Assembly: GCA_964548365.1 (NCBI GenBank)
Contig: CAZJRD010000008.1
Coordinates: forward strand, 1 to 64,000
From: B46-G9 sp964548365
GTDB taxonomy: Bacteria; Desulfobacterota; DSM-4660; Desulfatiglandales; Desulfatiglandaceae
Direction of reading: 5' to 3'
Length of the DNA stretch: 64,000 nt
In this document: one piece after another, positions 19,394 to 28,546 of the stretch
Numbering within the stretch: position 1 is the stretch's first letter
How the letters are laid out: each line of letters begins with the position of its first letter
Notes under the pieces: model-generated
Seen by the model: the letters and a program-made list of their open reading frames with translations, nothing else
Told to the model about the DNA's origin: nothing
Databases searched by the model: none
Translations under genes and position numbers: made by a program

Positions 19394-19759
19394 TCATTCA
19401 TTTAGCAATTTCTTGACACAGACCTTGAGATCCGCGATTTTTACCGGTTTCGCAAAAAAGTCATCCGCACTTTTTCGAAAGGCTTCAACAGCGGCATCCA
19501 TGCTTGCAAATGCGGTAATCATGATCACTTTGATTTCCGGAGACTCCTTTTTTATGGTATTCAGGACCTCCATGCCATCAATATCCTTCATCTTCAGATC
19601 AGTAATGACCACATCAAATTTTTCTTCTTTTAGTCTCTCAAAGGCCAGCTTTGCATCCAAAAAGGCCTCCACCACGTACCCGTCTTGCCCGAAAGAACTT
19701 TTTATCATTTTGCCTACGATGTTTTCATCATCAATTACCATGATTTTGTGGCCGTTCAT
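19394..19759 (-). CDS. Single-domain response regulator (CheY-like receiver)
   Basis: A 121-residue receiver domain with no output domain: MVIDDENIV (acidic pair), VVITDLKMKDIDG (phospho-acceptor Asp), MITAFAS (switch Thr) and FFAKPVKI (Lys-Pro). The start follows AAAGGAGGG. It overlaps the 3' end of the histidine kinase gene by 29 bases, so the two are translationally linked and almost certainly partners. With no DNA-binding part, output must go through protein contact or a phosphorelay. Confidence 0.9.
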   Translation of the reverse strand: MNGHKIMVIDDENIVGKMIKSSFGQDGYVVEAFLDAKLAFERLKEEKFDVVITDLKMKDIDGMEVLNTIKKESPEIKVIMITAFASMDAAVEAFRKSADDFFAKPVKIADLKVCVKKLLNE

Positions 19760-21173
19760 TTTTGCCCTCCTTTGTTCTATGAACAGGTAATTCTATCGTG
19801 AACGTTGTTCCAACTCCCACTTTGCTTTTCACCTCTATTGACCCTTTATGCTTTTTAATGATGCCATAACTGATGGACAACCCTAAGCCCGTCCCCTCCG
19901 TACCCTTGGTACTGAAGAACGGATCAAATATGTGTTCCAGAAATTCAGGGGGAATTCCTTTCCCGGTGTCTTCAATCTCTATTATAATATGATTTTTTTC
20001 TTCCGCAAGATTCGTTCGAAGGAAAACCGAGTCTCCCGGAGACATTGCGTGAATGGCGTTGGTGACCAGATTCACCAACACTTCACGAATTTTATTTTCA
20101 TCAATGAAAACAGACGGTAGTTTGTCTTGAAGGTCTAACTCGGTCTTAATCCCGGACACATCGAGCATATTCTGCACCAGCTTCAGGAAGCTTCTTATGA
20201 CATCATTGATATCAGAAATCTTAAAATCTCTTTCTTTTGTTCTGGAAAAATCCAAGAGATCCTGGACAATTCTCCTGATCCTCTCGCTCTCCTCCAGGAT
20301 TGTTGTTACGTAATCAACTTTATCTTCCTCTGAAAGATGCTCCAGGAGTTCCAAATAGGTCTGGGCCACCATGGAAATATTGTTGAGCGGGTTCCCCAAC
20401 TCGTGTGCCACGCCCGCAGTAAGCGTTCCCAAGGATGCCAGTTTTCTCGACTGGATGAGCTGTTCATGCCCGGTTTTCAGTTCTTCACACATTGCATTAA
20501 TGGCCGCCATGGCGGAACCCAGCTCATTTCGCGGTATCTTTCCTTTAATATTCGCAAAGTTTCCTGCGGATATGGAATTTGCCGTTCTCTCTATCCGCCG
20601 CAGATTCTTGAACATCCGTGAGAAAAACAAATAACTGCTCATGATGGCGACAAAAATAACAAGGCCAAAAAAAGACAATAATGTCCTTTTTGAAGCAGAA
20701 ATAATGTTATTCACTTCCTGCCGCTCAACCCTTACCATGCGCTCAGAAAACAGTCGTAATGCCCTGCCTGATTCCCGGATGCTTTCTTCTACTCTGCTTT
20801 TATCCTCAATTCTTTCATCGCTCTTCCCTACCTTCTCAATTGCCTCCTCATATCGCTTGAGATTCAATTGAAGTTTCCCAAAATTTTTGTTGCCGATGGC
20901 CTTGATAATATTTGGTTTCATACTTTCAATGGTCAGATAGCTCTCCTGGATCTGCTCTTTGATGCCTGGAAGGGTTCCATGGTCTTTATAGAGGAAGTAA
21001 TTCTTCTCCGAAAGTCGTATTTCGAGAAACGATGCATTGAGGGTGTCCGCTATTTCAACAAAACGCAACTTAGCGAGAAGCAGGTCAAATTCATGGTAAG
21101 AGAACACGGCTACCACGATGATAGAAATGATGCCGAGACTATTTGCAAGTATGATTTTGTGTACCAGCTTCAT
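19731..21173 (-). CDS. Sensor histidine kinase with periplasmic sensor and HAMP
   Basis: 480 residues. A first membrane helix (residues ~8-26) and a second (~165-185, LLSFFGLVIFVAIMSSYLFF) enclose a helical periplasmic sensor of about 135 residues. A HAMP linker follows, then HisKA with GVAHELGNPLNNI, and HATPase_c with LVNLVTNAIHA, DTGKGIP and FFSTKGTEGTGLGLSI. It phosphorylates the receiver encoded by the overlapping downstream gene. The signal is unknown. The convergent decayed sugar genes beyond the receiver are unrelated in orientation. Confidence 0.92.
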   Translation of the reverse strand: MKLVHKIILANSLGIISIIVVAVFSYHEFDLLLAKLRFVEIADTLNASFLEIRLSEKNYFLYKDHGTLPGIKEQIQESYLTIESMKPNIIKAIGNKNFGKLQLNLKRYEEAIEKVGKSDERIEDKSRVEESIRESGRALRLFSERMVRVERQEVNNIISASKRTLLSFFGLVIFVAIMSSYLFFSRMFKNLRRIERTANSISAGNFANIKGKIPRNELGSAMAAINAMCEELKTGHEQLIQSRKLASLGTLTAGVAHELGNPLNNISMVAQTYLELLEHLSEEDKVDYVTTILEESERIRRIVQDLLDFSRTKERDFKISDINDVIRSFLKLVQNMLDVSGIKTELDLQDKLPSVFIDENKIREVLVNLVTNAIHAMSPGDSVFLRTNLAEEKNHIIIEIEDTGKGIPPEFLEHIFDPFFSTKGTEGTGLGLSISYGIIKKHKGSIEVKSKVGVGTTFTIELPVHRTKEGKNERPQNHGN

Positions 21174-21284
21174 GGCTATTATGTCTTCCGCCTTCGAAAG
21201 CTCTTCACCACATCCACGGATATTTGACGATTCGGGAAAACCTGGAGCTGAACCCCTTGTCCGTGACCAAAGTTATCATGCTCA

Positions 21285-22079
21285 CTAAAGGGGTATAACG
21301 TTCACATACACCTCTTTTACGCCGGGCATTTCCATGAGGATGGAACGGATGTCATCCGTCAGCGCTTCCTCTTGCTCTAAATTTCGTTTTATATGGACGG
21401 TGACTATCCCGTCCTTGACAGAAACCTCCACATCAGCATAGAAATTCATCAGATCTGATTTTACCTTTGCGCCGAGGCCTTCATCTCTTAAAGTCCTCAG
21501 CGTCTCAGCGTTTATTTGAAAGGAAGGGAGCCTCACCGTGGTCAGGATCTTTTCGACCGCATCGTCAATGGTAAGTCTCCCGATCACTATCCCAAGGTCA
21601 TACATGCTGAGGTCCCAGGGGTCCTTGCCGTGGAAATACATTGCCCATTTTTTCCGTTCTTTATCAAATTTCTCAATAAGTTTTTCTGCTTCCTTTTTCG
21701 AGACATCTTCCCTTTGCATGATTTCCTTTACCCGTTCGTCGATGGTGGCAGAAATCATGACCCTCAAAACATTTGGGATCCCCTCCAGCAAAAAATGGCC
21801 GGCAAGCGCATGATAAACCACATTATCTCGTGCCGCAAAATCCAAAAGCGCAGAGCGGATGTAGGCGACGTACTTCTTTTTTCCATAGCTAAACCGGTCC
21901 CGAAGCGTCAGCGCATTTTCAACAGCCTGACGCAGCCAATTTTCCGGAATATCAAATTGCTGTGAGGCCAGACTGATAACTTCTTCGGAGATACATTCAT
22001 AGTTCAGTTCCTGCGCTACTTTTTCAGCGATCTTTTTGCCATGACTATAAGAAGCCCTGGCGATGGCGATGATAGACAT
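21285..22079 (-). CDS. Cytidylate-kinase-like protein with C-terminal BON domain (paralogue 2)
   Basis: 264 residues: the kinase-like part (~1-195) starts MSIIAIARASYSHGKKIAEK, in which the loop reads A-SYSH-GK instead of G-SYSK-GK as in paralogues 3 and 4. The core includes NVVYHALAGHFLLEGIPNVL and DPWDLSMYDLGIVIG. A BON-like domain follows (KSDLMNFYADVEVSVKDG to GVKEVYVNVIPL). The missing first Gly of the loop may weaken phosphate binding. The start follows AGGGAGGTCAGC. It lies about 110 bases upstream of the histidine kinase pair and could share its transcript. Confidence 0.75.
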   Translation of the reverse strand: MSIIAIARASYSHGKKIAEKVAQELNYECISEEVISLASQQFDIPENWLRQAVENALTLRDRFSYGKKKYVAYIRSALLDFAARDNVVYHALAGHFLLEGIPNVLRVMISATIDERVKEIMQREDVSKKEAEKLIEKFDKERKKWAMYFHGKDPWDLSMYDLGIVIGRLTIDDAVEKILTTVRLPSFQINAETLRTLRDEGLGAKVKSDLMNFYADVEVSVKDGIVTVHIKRNLEQEEALTDDIRSILMEMPGVKEVYVNVIPL

Positions 22080-22158
22080 GCTGACCTCCCTTGGTTTACA
22101 AAATCAAAAAGCAAAACCTAAAAAATGCCCTCAGCACCTTGCTCTCATGGGTATTTCA

Positions 22159-22578
22159 TTAGCCTATGGGAATAAGCCCCAATACCCCGGTCAAAACGAT
22201 TATGCCGCAAACCAGGGCCAACGACCCATATAGTTTGTCTCCCTCCTTGAAAAGAACTGCAGAGGAGAGAAAAAGCGCCGGCACCACTGAAAAAACCGCC
22301 AGAGAGATTCCAAAGGAAGTCAAACCATCTCCGGTCGTTAGGTAGGAAAAGTACCAGTGCCCCATGGGGAGTGAACCGGTAATGCCCTTCCAAATTTGAG
22401 AAGGAGACTTGCCCGCCCATACTGAAGACAGCCAATAGGAAACAGGCACGTAGTTATTCCTAGTTATGAAGGCCATCACAGAGCCGGCAATGACGATCAA
22501 AGAGCCTAACATCACTCCCCAGTAGATGATCTGCCCATAGACCAAGCCGGCAAAAGGAGCTTTTAATTTATCTTTCAT
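22159..22578 (-). CDS. Small integral membrane protein, probable TauE/SafE partner (DUF1634-like)
   Basis: 139 residues with about three or four hydrophobic segments: IIYWGVMLGSLIVIAGSVMA, then FGISLAVFSVVPALFLSSAV, then LALVCGIIVLTGVLGLI. The open frame extends 18 codons upstream, but ATG 22578 follows CAGGAGGAAATT and is clearly the start. Small membrane proteins of the DUF1634 type are often encoded next to TauE/SafE exporters, and here the gene follows one after 25 bases on the same strand. The family assignment rests on size, topology and neighbour, and is tentative. Confidence 0.6.
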   Translation of the reverse strand: MKDKLKAPFAGLVYGQIIYWGVMLGSLIVIAGSVMAFITRNNYVPVSYWLSSVWAGKSPSQIWKGITGSLPMGHWYFSYLTTGDGLTSFGISLAVFSVVPALFLSSAVLFKEGDKLYGSLALVCGIIVLTGVLGLIPIG

Positions 22579-22603
22579 AATTTCCTCCTGCAGATGGGTA
22601 TAG

Positions 22604-23701
22604 TTACCCCAGGATAGGAATGTGGATCCCAAATGCGCCTTCCAACCCGCGTGCGATAAGTTTTACGGATGAAAGAATGAGAATAAAAATCAGGATCTTC
22701 CGCACAAAACCTGCCCTGATCCTGATTAAGAGATGCGCTCCCAAAATACCACCCACCACATGCCCCAGCATCCAGGGGGCTGCGAGAATGGCAACAAGTG
22801 CTCCATACGTGATATATGTCCAGATGGCGGTAGCATCACTGATGGCCAGGAGCACCCCACTGCAAGCGGCCGCGATCTTTACCGGCGCCATCATGACAAG
22901 GTTAAGCGTTGCGGTGAGAAAGGCCCCGCCTCCCATGCCGAAAAATCCCCCTATAAAGCCAAGAAAAATAAAAATAAATGCTCCCGGAAGCGCCCGCACC
23001 AACTGGTAGTCAACAACTTTTCCAAGAGAGCCCTCCCAATAGGAGCCCTCCAGTCCAAGCTTCTTGGAAAGTGGATCAATGTGGTCCGGTTCAGGATATT
23101 CTGTTTTGCCTCCGCCCGTGAATAAAAACCAGGCAATAACAAGCATGAGAACTCCAAGAGACAGACGAACCAAACCATCGCCTACTGCACCCAGGGCGTC
23201 GTGCAGATATATGGCACACACGCTTCCTGCAAGGGCACCAATGGTGATGGGTACCCCACAAAAAAACACGACTCGCAGGTTGGCCAGCCTGCTTTTCATA
23301 AAGGGTCCCGAAGAAATCAATCCCCCAAACATGGCCACCACCAGACCCGTGGCCCTGATGACCAGACTGTCCATGGAGGTAAAACCGAGCATGATGGGCG
23401 TAAAGATGACTCCTCCCCCTATGCCCGCGATAACGGCTATGATGGCGATGGCGGTGCTTATCAGAAATGAGCCCACAATAATGAGCCACATAGAAAACGG
23501 ATCAAGGATCTGGGTCCCTTGGACTTTTGAAAATACGGCCATGACAATATAGCCACCAATGATTAACATGAGCAGAATGGATAACTCAGGAACACTGGTT
23601 ACCAGACGCGTGATTACGCCTTTTCTTTTGCCCCTTCCAGTTCTCTTTTCATCTTCTCCTTTTTGCTCTATAGCACCTGACATCGGCTCTGCATGCCCCA
23701 T
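22604..23701 (-). CDS. TauE/SafE family sulfite/organosulfonate exporter-like permease
   Basis: 366 residues with about eight to nine membrane helices. Family blocks include AGIGGGVIFTPIMLGFTSMD near the first helices and its repeat GFIGGFFGMGGGAFLTATLN in the second half. The family is linked to export of sulfite, sulfoacetate and other anions. ATG 23701 follows GGGAGG at good spacing; an upstream in-frame start at 23758 would add 19 polar residues without a ribosome site. An extra soluble N-terminal stretch of ~45 charged residues precedes helix 1. It forms a two-gene unit with the small membrane protein. Confidence 0.87.
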   Translation of the reverse strand: MGHAEPMSGAIEQKGEDEKRTGRGKRKGVITRLVTSVPELSILLMLIIGGYIVMAVFSKVQGTQILDPFSMWLIIVGSFLISTAIAIIAVIAGIGGGVIFTPIMLGFTSMDSLVIRATGLVVAMFGGLISSGPFMKSRLANLRVVFFCGVPITIGALAGSVCAIYLHDALGAVGDGLVRLSLGVLMLVIAWFLFTGGGKTEYPEPDHIDPLSKKLGLEGSYWEGSLGKVVDYQLVRALPGAFIFIFLGFIGGFFGMGGGAFLTATLNLVMMAPVKIAAACSGVLLAISDATAIWTYITYGALVAILAAPWMLGHVVGGILGAHLLIRIRAGFVRKILIFILILSSVKLIARGLEGAFGIHIPILG

Positions 23702-23979
23702 ATGAAATGCCTCCCCAATTTGGTCCTGACCTGCAGCAAATAAAATGAAGGACCGCACTCTTCAGAATAGGTTTTTTCGTACTCCACTCTCGCTCTAAGA
23801 GATCACTGTTTTTGGTGTAGTATCAGCAAGATTCATCTCGGTTACAAGTCTTCTATGACTTGAGACATCAATATCTCAGGAGAAAGATGTTCTTGCAGGT
23901 GATCTGGCAAAGAAATAAGCAAATCCGTTGTGCCTCCCTTATTTCTCGTTCATGGTCTGTCAAGTGATTGCCAAAACTA

Positions 23980-24786
23980 TTAATCACCAAGGTCCTTGGG
24001 CTTCACACCCACCCGCACTTCCTTTACTCCTTCCACAGATTTTGCAATCGCTTCGATATCTTTGGTGAGCCTTTCTCCTTCGGTGAGCAATGCAGCCGTA
24101 TGCACCTGCACCATCCCGTCGGAAGCGACAACATCAACGTCGGGCTCCATATCCATGAGCGCAGCCTTCACCTCGGCTGCAATACACAGGTCTTCCATGG
24201 CCTGCTGTGATGCAGGGGTTGTTCTAAACGTATCAAGGGCCGCGGTATTGCAGATAACATCGGCGGCATCATCTGTTGTCATCTTTCTGATGTGGGTCAC
24301 GATATCATAAAGGCCCGGATCCCAGGAATCTATTCCATAGAGGTGTTTGCTCCATTTTCTTCGTTCTTCATCATCCTGTTTTATAATGCGAAGGGCCTCC
24401 TTCCTGGAAATGCCTTCACGTTCCACCTCACTCTTCACGCGCTCATCAAGGTCGGCAATGACTCTGACTTTCAGCACATGAGGAACATCTTTTACGAAAA
24501 AATGGCCGGCGAGCCCATAATAAACCACATTATCCTTCCGGAAGTGTCGAAGAATTGCGGACCGTATAAAAGCAATGTATCTCTCCTTTTTGTAGCCGAT
24601 TCGATCGAGGATAGATGGCGCATCATGAATAGCCCGGACCAGCTTGATCTCAGCAACATTGAAATCTTTTGAAGCCTCCAGAAGCACATCGCGTGAAAGA
24701 CATTCGTACCCAAGCCTTTCACCCACTTTTTCCGCCACCTCTTTCCCTTTGCTGTACGACCCACGTGATATGGTAATGACTGACAT
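23980..24786 (-). CDS. Cytidylate-kinase-like protein with C-terminal BON domain (paralogue 3)
   Basis: 268 residues, beginning MSVITISRGSYSKGKEVAEK. The loop GSYSKGKE fits GxxxxGK with Glu where Ser or Thr normally binds Mg2+. The core includes DNVVYYGLAGHFFVKDVPHV and YGIDSWDPGLYDIVTHIRK. A BON-like domain runs from about residue 200 (AAEVKAALMDMEPDVDVVAS) to VEGVKEVRVGVKP. The open frame begins at 24837, but ATG 24786 after AAAGGAGGAGCGGAG is the start. Very similar to paralogue 4 and probably a recent duplicate of it. Confidence 0.78.
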   Translation of the reverse strand: MSVITISRGSYSKGKEVAEKVGERLGYECLSRDVLLEASKDFNVAEIKLVRAIHDAPSILDRIGYKKERYIAFIRSAILRHFRKDNVVYYGLAGHFFVKDVPHVLKVRVIADLDERVKSEVEREGISRKEALRIIKQDDEERRKWSKHLYGIDSWDPGLYDIVTHIRKMTTDDAADVICNTAALDTFRTTPASQQAMEDLCIAAEVKAALMDMEPDVDVVASDGMVQVHTAALLTEGERLTKDIEAIAKSVEGVKEVRVGVKPKDLGD

Positions 24787-24998
24787 CTCCGCTCCTCCTT
24801 TCCTCTCCGCCTGTGACACATCGCCTCGACTGAGCAACGCACTTTCTTGAGAAACTCCTCTCCAAATGTCACTATATGCTTCTACTACATTGAATGCAAT
24901 ATCAGAAATTTTCTTGACTTCTCCATGAAATGAAGATTTTCTATTCCTGATTCAATCAAATCAGGCCGTGCCTTGAAGGGTAAGGAGGCGAGGAAGTT

Positions 24999-25952
24999 AT
25001 GGGCAAGAAGTATCACTATTTATTCGGACCGGTCCCATCGCGGCGTTTCGGGCGCTCATTGGGGGTGGATTTGAGCAAACCGAAGACGTGCAGCCTGGAC
25101 TGCGTCTTCTGCCAGATCGGACGCACCAGCAGCTTATCTGTGGAGAGAAAAGAGTACGTATCCACCGGGGATGTGATTTCCGAACTGAAAGACTGGCTGA
25201 AAACGGACGGGCAGGCCGATTACATCACCCTCTCCGGTTCCGGGGAGCCCACCCTCCATTCCCATTTTGGAGAGGTTCTGGCGTTTATTCGTGAAAACAG
25301 CTCTATTCCCGCGTTGCTCCTGACCAACGGGACCATGCTCTATCTTCCCGAGGTTCGAAAAGCTGCTTCTCATGCCAGTATTGTCAAGGCATCTCTTTCC
25401 GCGTGGGATAATGCATCCTATGCCCTGGTGAACCGCCCGCATCCGGACCTGCTCTTTGACCTGCTGGTGGAAGGCGAAAAGGTCTTCCGGGCTGAGTACA
25501 CCGGAAAACTATTTCTGGAAGTCTTTCTCATCAAAGGAATGAATGCTCGGCCTGAAGAGGTGAAGAGGATTGCGGCCCTGGCACACGACATCAACCCTGA
25601 TCGGGTCCAACTGAATACCGCTGTTCGACCGCCGGCCGAGGATTACGCCCTTCCCCTTACCAGGGAAGAAATGGAAGGCCTCTCCGGACTGTTCGACCCA
25701 GAGGCGGAAATTATTGCCGAATTCACGGCAAGGCATGGAAGCCATTTTGAAGCAAACCAGGATGCCATTCTCGCCATGTTGGAAAGACGGCCGTGTACCG
25801 CTGAGCAAATTGCGGAAGTCTTTGGGATGCATCTGAACGAAGTTTCAAAATACCTGGGTAAGTTGACTGGAAACCAACAGATCACTTTAGAACAAAGAAA
25901 CGGACTGACCTACTATACTGTCCCTTCCAAAAAGAGGAGGAGAAACGCATGA
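24999..25952 (+). CDS. Radical SAM protein with C-terminal winged-helix region
   Basis: 317 residues. The cluster motif CSLDCVFC (C-x3-C-x2-C) lies at about residues 31-38, followed by TLSGSGEPTLH, the GGE-like SAM-binding strand. It resembles the COG0731 group of Fe-S oxidoreductases, which open with FGPVPSRRFGRSLGVD. Residues ~255-310 look like a winged-helix unit (RPCTAEQIAEVFGMHLNEVS), unusual for a pure enzyme and possibly regulatory or substrate-binding. The start follows AAGGAGGCGAGGAAGTT. Its stop overlaps the next start (ATGA), so it is translationally coupled to the flavoprotein. Confidence 0.85.
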   Translation: MGKKYHYLFGPVPSRRFGRSLGVDLSKPKTCSLDCVFCQIGRTSSLSVERKEYVSTGDVISELKDWLKTDGQADYITLSGSGEPTLHSHFGEVLAFIRENSSIPALLLTNGTMLYLPEVRKAASHASIVKASLSAWDNASYALVNRPHPDLLFDLLVEGEKVFRAEYTGKLFLEVFLIKGMNARPEEVKRIAALAHDINPDRVQLNTAVRPPAEDYALPLTREEMEGLSGLFDPEAEIIAEFTARHGSHFEANQDAILAMLERRPCTAEQIAEVFGMHLNEVSKYLGKLTGNQQITLEQRNGLTYYTVPSKKRRRNA

Positions 25953-27289
25953 GATTCGTTATCATTGGTGGAGATGCGGCCGGCATGAGCGCGGCAAGCC
26001 GTACAAAGAGAAGGCAATCCGACATGGAGGTGATTGTCCTGGAACAGACTGGGGATGTCTCTTACAGTGCCTGTGGAATGCCTTACAACATCGCTGACCC
26101 TGAAAGGGCGATTGACGACCTGATTGTCAGACACCCCCAGGTCTTCCGGGAAAAACAGGGGATAGACCTCAGAAACGGCCACCGGGTGGAATCCATTGAG
26201 CCAGCACAAAAAACAGTCCGAGGGACCATTTTTGAGGGGGAAACATTCGAGGTGGACTATGACGAATTGCTTATCGCAACCGGGGCATCGCCTATCATCC
26301 CGAACCTCCCCGGTTTTAATCTTCCCGGTGTTATGGGCCTGAAAACCCTGGATGACGGGAGAAGAATCAAGGGATTTATGGCCGGACATCACGTCAAACA
26401 GGCAATCATCATCGGCATGGGATATATCGCCCTTGAGATGTGTGAGGCCTTGCGGGCAAGGAACGTGGACGTGGCCATGGTAAAACCAAGGCCCGTGTTC
26501 CTGCCATGGATGCATGAAAATCTCTCCCTCATGGTCAGAGAGGAGGTTGAAGCCAACAGTGTCAATATATACCCTGGTCACGAGATAAAGGGGATCGAGC
26601 AGGTGGATGGGGGCCTCAAGGTGTTCTGTAGCGACCTGGAACTCGAAGCCCAGATGGTCCTGGTGGCCGTTGGGGTGAAGCCCAATTCCGAGTTGGCTGA
26701 ACAAGCGGGCCTCGACCTGGGTATCAAGAAATCCATTGCCGTCGATAAAAGTTTGCGCACGTCGGAGGACCATATCTATGCCGCCGGTGACTGCGCAGAT
26801 GCCTATCACGTGGTGACCGGTGAAAAGGCCTGGATTCCCCTGGCACTCCGGGCCAACAGGGCCGGTTGGGCAGTAGCCGACAATGTCACGGGAAAAGAGG
26901 CCGCGCTTCCCGGCATTGCGGGGACGGCGGTTTTCAAGGTGTTCGACCTCCAGGTGGCCCGTACCGGACTGAATCGTGACGAGGCAATCAAATGGGGGTT
27001 TGATCCCGTGGAAATAGCCATCAGGGCCAGGACACGCGCCCATGCCCATCCGGGTGCAACCAAGATGGGCGTGCATATGGTCGGGGACAAGAAAACCGGC
27101 CGCCTGCTCGGGGTCCAGATGGTGGGTAAAGAGGGTGCGGCCCACCGGATAGATGCCCCCGCTGTTGCCTTGCATGCCAGGCTGACGGTAGAAGAGTTCG
27201 TGCAGTGCGACCTCGCCTATGCCCCGCCCTTCAGCCCGGTATGGGATCCTATGCTCACGGCCGCGAACCAGCTAGCGAAGAAATTGTAA
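25949..27289 (+). CDS. CoA-disulfide reductase / NADH oxidase-like flavoprotein
   Basis: 446 residues of the pyridine nucleotide-disulfide oxidoreductase class. FAD is bound by FVIIGGDAAGMSAAS; the single redox Cys sits in SYSACGMPYN (about residue 44), the pattern of CoA-disulfide reductases and NADH oxidases/peroxidases. The NAD(P)H loop is IIIGMGYIALEMCEAL, and the second FAD motif is IYAAGDCADAYHV. A C-terminal dimerisation domain ends the protein. It likely reduces CoA- or polysulfide-type disulfides or O2 and peroxide, protecting an anaerobe. Coupled by ATGA overlap to the radical SAM gene. Confidence 0.88.
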   Translation: MRFVIIGGDAAGMSAASRTKRRQSDMEVIVLEQTGDVSYSACGMPYNIADPERAIDDLIVRHPQVFREKQGIDLRNGHRVESIEPAQKTVRGTIFEGETFEVDYDELLIATGASPIIPNLPGFNLPGVMGLKTLDDGRRIKGFMAGHHVKQAIIIGMGYIALEMCEALRARNVDVAMVKPRPVFLPWMHENLSLMVREEVEANSVNIYPGHEIKGIEQVDGGLKVFCSDLELEAQMVLVAVGVKPNSELAEQAGLDLGIKKSIAVDKSLRTSEDHIYAAGDCADAYHVVTGEKAWIPLALRANRAGWAVADNVTGKEAALPGIAGTAVFKVFDLQVARTGLNRDEAIKWGFDPVEIAIRARTRAHAHPGATKMGVHMVGDKKTGRLLGVQMVGKEGAAHRIDAPAVALHARLTVEEFVQCDLAYAPPFSPVWDPMLTAANQLAKKL

Positions 27290-27395
27290 TCGGGCACTTA
27301 TCCTGGAATGAAACCCGACAAGATTGGATTCAGGAGGTCAATGGACCGATCTCCGAGCACTATCTGAAGGCCCGAAAGATATGCCCGGTGAAGAT

Positions 27396-27731
27396 CTAGC
27401 GTCCGCCGGACCAGCCCTGTCGGCGCCTCCGGCCACGGGGGGGCATATCAAAATGACCCCCCTCAATTTTCAGGACCTTCCCCATAACCAGGGCATCCGC
27501 GACAATAGCCCTTGCCTCTGCAAGGACCCTCCCGAAGGTCTGCCGGGAAATGTTCATCTTTGCTGCGGCGGTTTCCTGGTCCAGTCCCTGAAAATCGCTC
27601 AGCCTGATGGCCTCCAGCCCCTCCACGGGCAAAAAGACCTCCTCCCTTCCCCAGGGAGGCACGCGGTTTGGAACAAAGGCATCAACGATGGGATGTCCCT
27701 GCACAAATCTCAGTTTTCTGGGTCGTGGCAT
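27396..27731 (-). CDS. DUF134 family protein (helix-turn-helix)
   Basis: 111 residues: starts MPRPRKLRFV, contains PVEGLEAIRLSDFQGLDQE and a helix-turn-helix segment TAAAKMNISRQTFGRVLAEA, and ends in a basic RGRRRRQGW tail. This is the DUF134 pattern of small sigma-70-region-4-like DNA-binding proteins. It starts 8 bases after the stop of kinase-like paralogue 4, so the two are co-transcribed. In other genomes DUF134 genes often sit near NifX-like genes; here the NifX-like genes are about 24 kb away. Confidence 0.85.
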   Translation of the reverse strand: MPRPRKLRFVQGHPIVDAFVPNRVPPWGREEVFLPVEGLEAIRLSDFQGLDQETAAAKMNISRQTFGRVLAEARAIVADALVMGKVLKIEGGHFDMPPRGRRRRQGWSGGR

Positions 27732-27739
27732 GTTCGTCT

Positions 27740-28546
27740 CTAATCAGCAATATCTTTGGGTCGCACGTTAATTTCCACGTGTCTTACCCCAGGAATCGCC
27801 TTGGCGATTTTTTCCAAATCCTCTTCCAGGGCCATTTCTTTAGATCCAATCTCTGTTGTCTTCAGCTTTATATTCCCGTCTGATGCGATAACCCGAATAT
27901 CCGGTTTCAGATCAATAATAGCCGCCCGCACCTCGGCCGCAAGGGCCAAATCCTCTATCGTTTTTTGGGATTCCGGTGTGGGCTTGAATTCCTCCAATGC
28001 CACCGTATTGCAAATCATATCTACTGCAGCATGAACACTGATCTTCTTGATGTGGATGATCAGATCATACAGGGCAGGGTCCCAGGTATCTATCCCGTAG
28101 AGGTGCATGCTCCACTTTCTCCGCTCTTCGTCGTCTTTCTTGAGAATGTGGGCCGCTTCCTTTTCCGGAATCCCTTCCCGCTCCATCTCAAGCCGGACCC
28201 GGTCCTCAAAATCTGCAAGAATTCTCACCTTCAGCGCATGAGAGACCCCCTTAATAAAGAAATGGCCTGCAAGCCCACAATAAACGACATTATCGTTCTT
28301 GAAGTGCCTCAAGATGGCCGCCTCGATAAAAGAGACGTATTTCTCCTTTCCATAGGCAAAACGGCCCAGAACGGAAGGCGCATCGTGAATTGCCCTCACC
28401 AGCTTTACTTCCGGGATATTGAACCGCTCCGAAGCTTCAAGAAGCACATCGCGGGAAATGCACTCATATCCTAGCTTCTTCCCGACCTTTTCTGCCACTT
28501 CCTTCCCTTTGCTGTACGATCCCCTGGAAATGGTAATGATAGCCAT
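27740..28546 (-). CDS. Cytidylate-kinase-like protein with C-terminal BON domain (paralogue 4)
   Basis: 268 residues, beginning MAIITISRGSYSKGKEVAEK with the same GSYSKGKE loop as paralogue 3. Core blocks are DNVVYCGLAGHFFIKGVSHA and YGIDTWDPALYDLIIHIKK. The BON-like domain runs from about residue 200 (AAEVRAAIIDLKPDIRVIAS) to VRHVEINVRP. The start follows GAGGAGGATAGAAC. It leads a two-gene unit with the DUF134 regulator, a hint that this kinase-like protein and a DNA-binding protein act in one circuit. The activity is unknown. Confidence 0.78.
   Translation of the reverse strand: MAIITISRGSYSKGKEVAEKVGKKLGYECISRDVLLEASERFNIPEVKLVRAIHDAPSVLGRFAYGKEKYVSFIEAAILRHFKNDNVVYCGLAGHFFIKGVSHALKVRILADFEDRVRLEMEREGIPEKEAAHILKKDDEERRKWSMHLYGIDTWDPALYDLIIHIKKISVHAAVDMICNTVALEEFKPTPESQKTIEDLALAAEVRAAIIDLKPDIRVIASDGNIKLKTTEIGSKEMALEEDLEKIAKAIPGVRHVEINVRPKDIAD

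Noticed and set aside
25913..27175. 420-codon open frame antisense to the flavoprotein gene
   Set aside because: It overlaps a gene with clear FAD, NAD and redox-Cys motifs on the plus strand, has no ribosome site and no recognisable domain.
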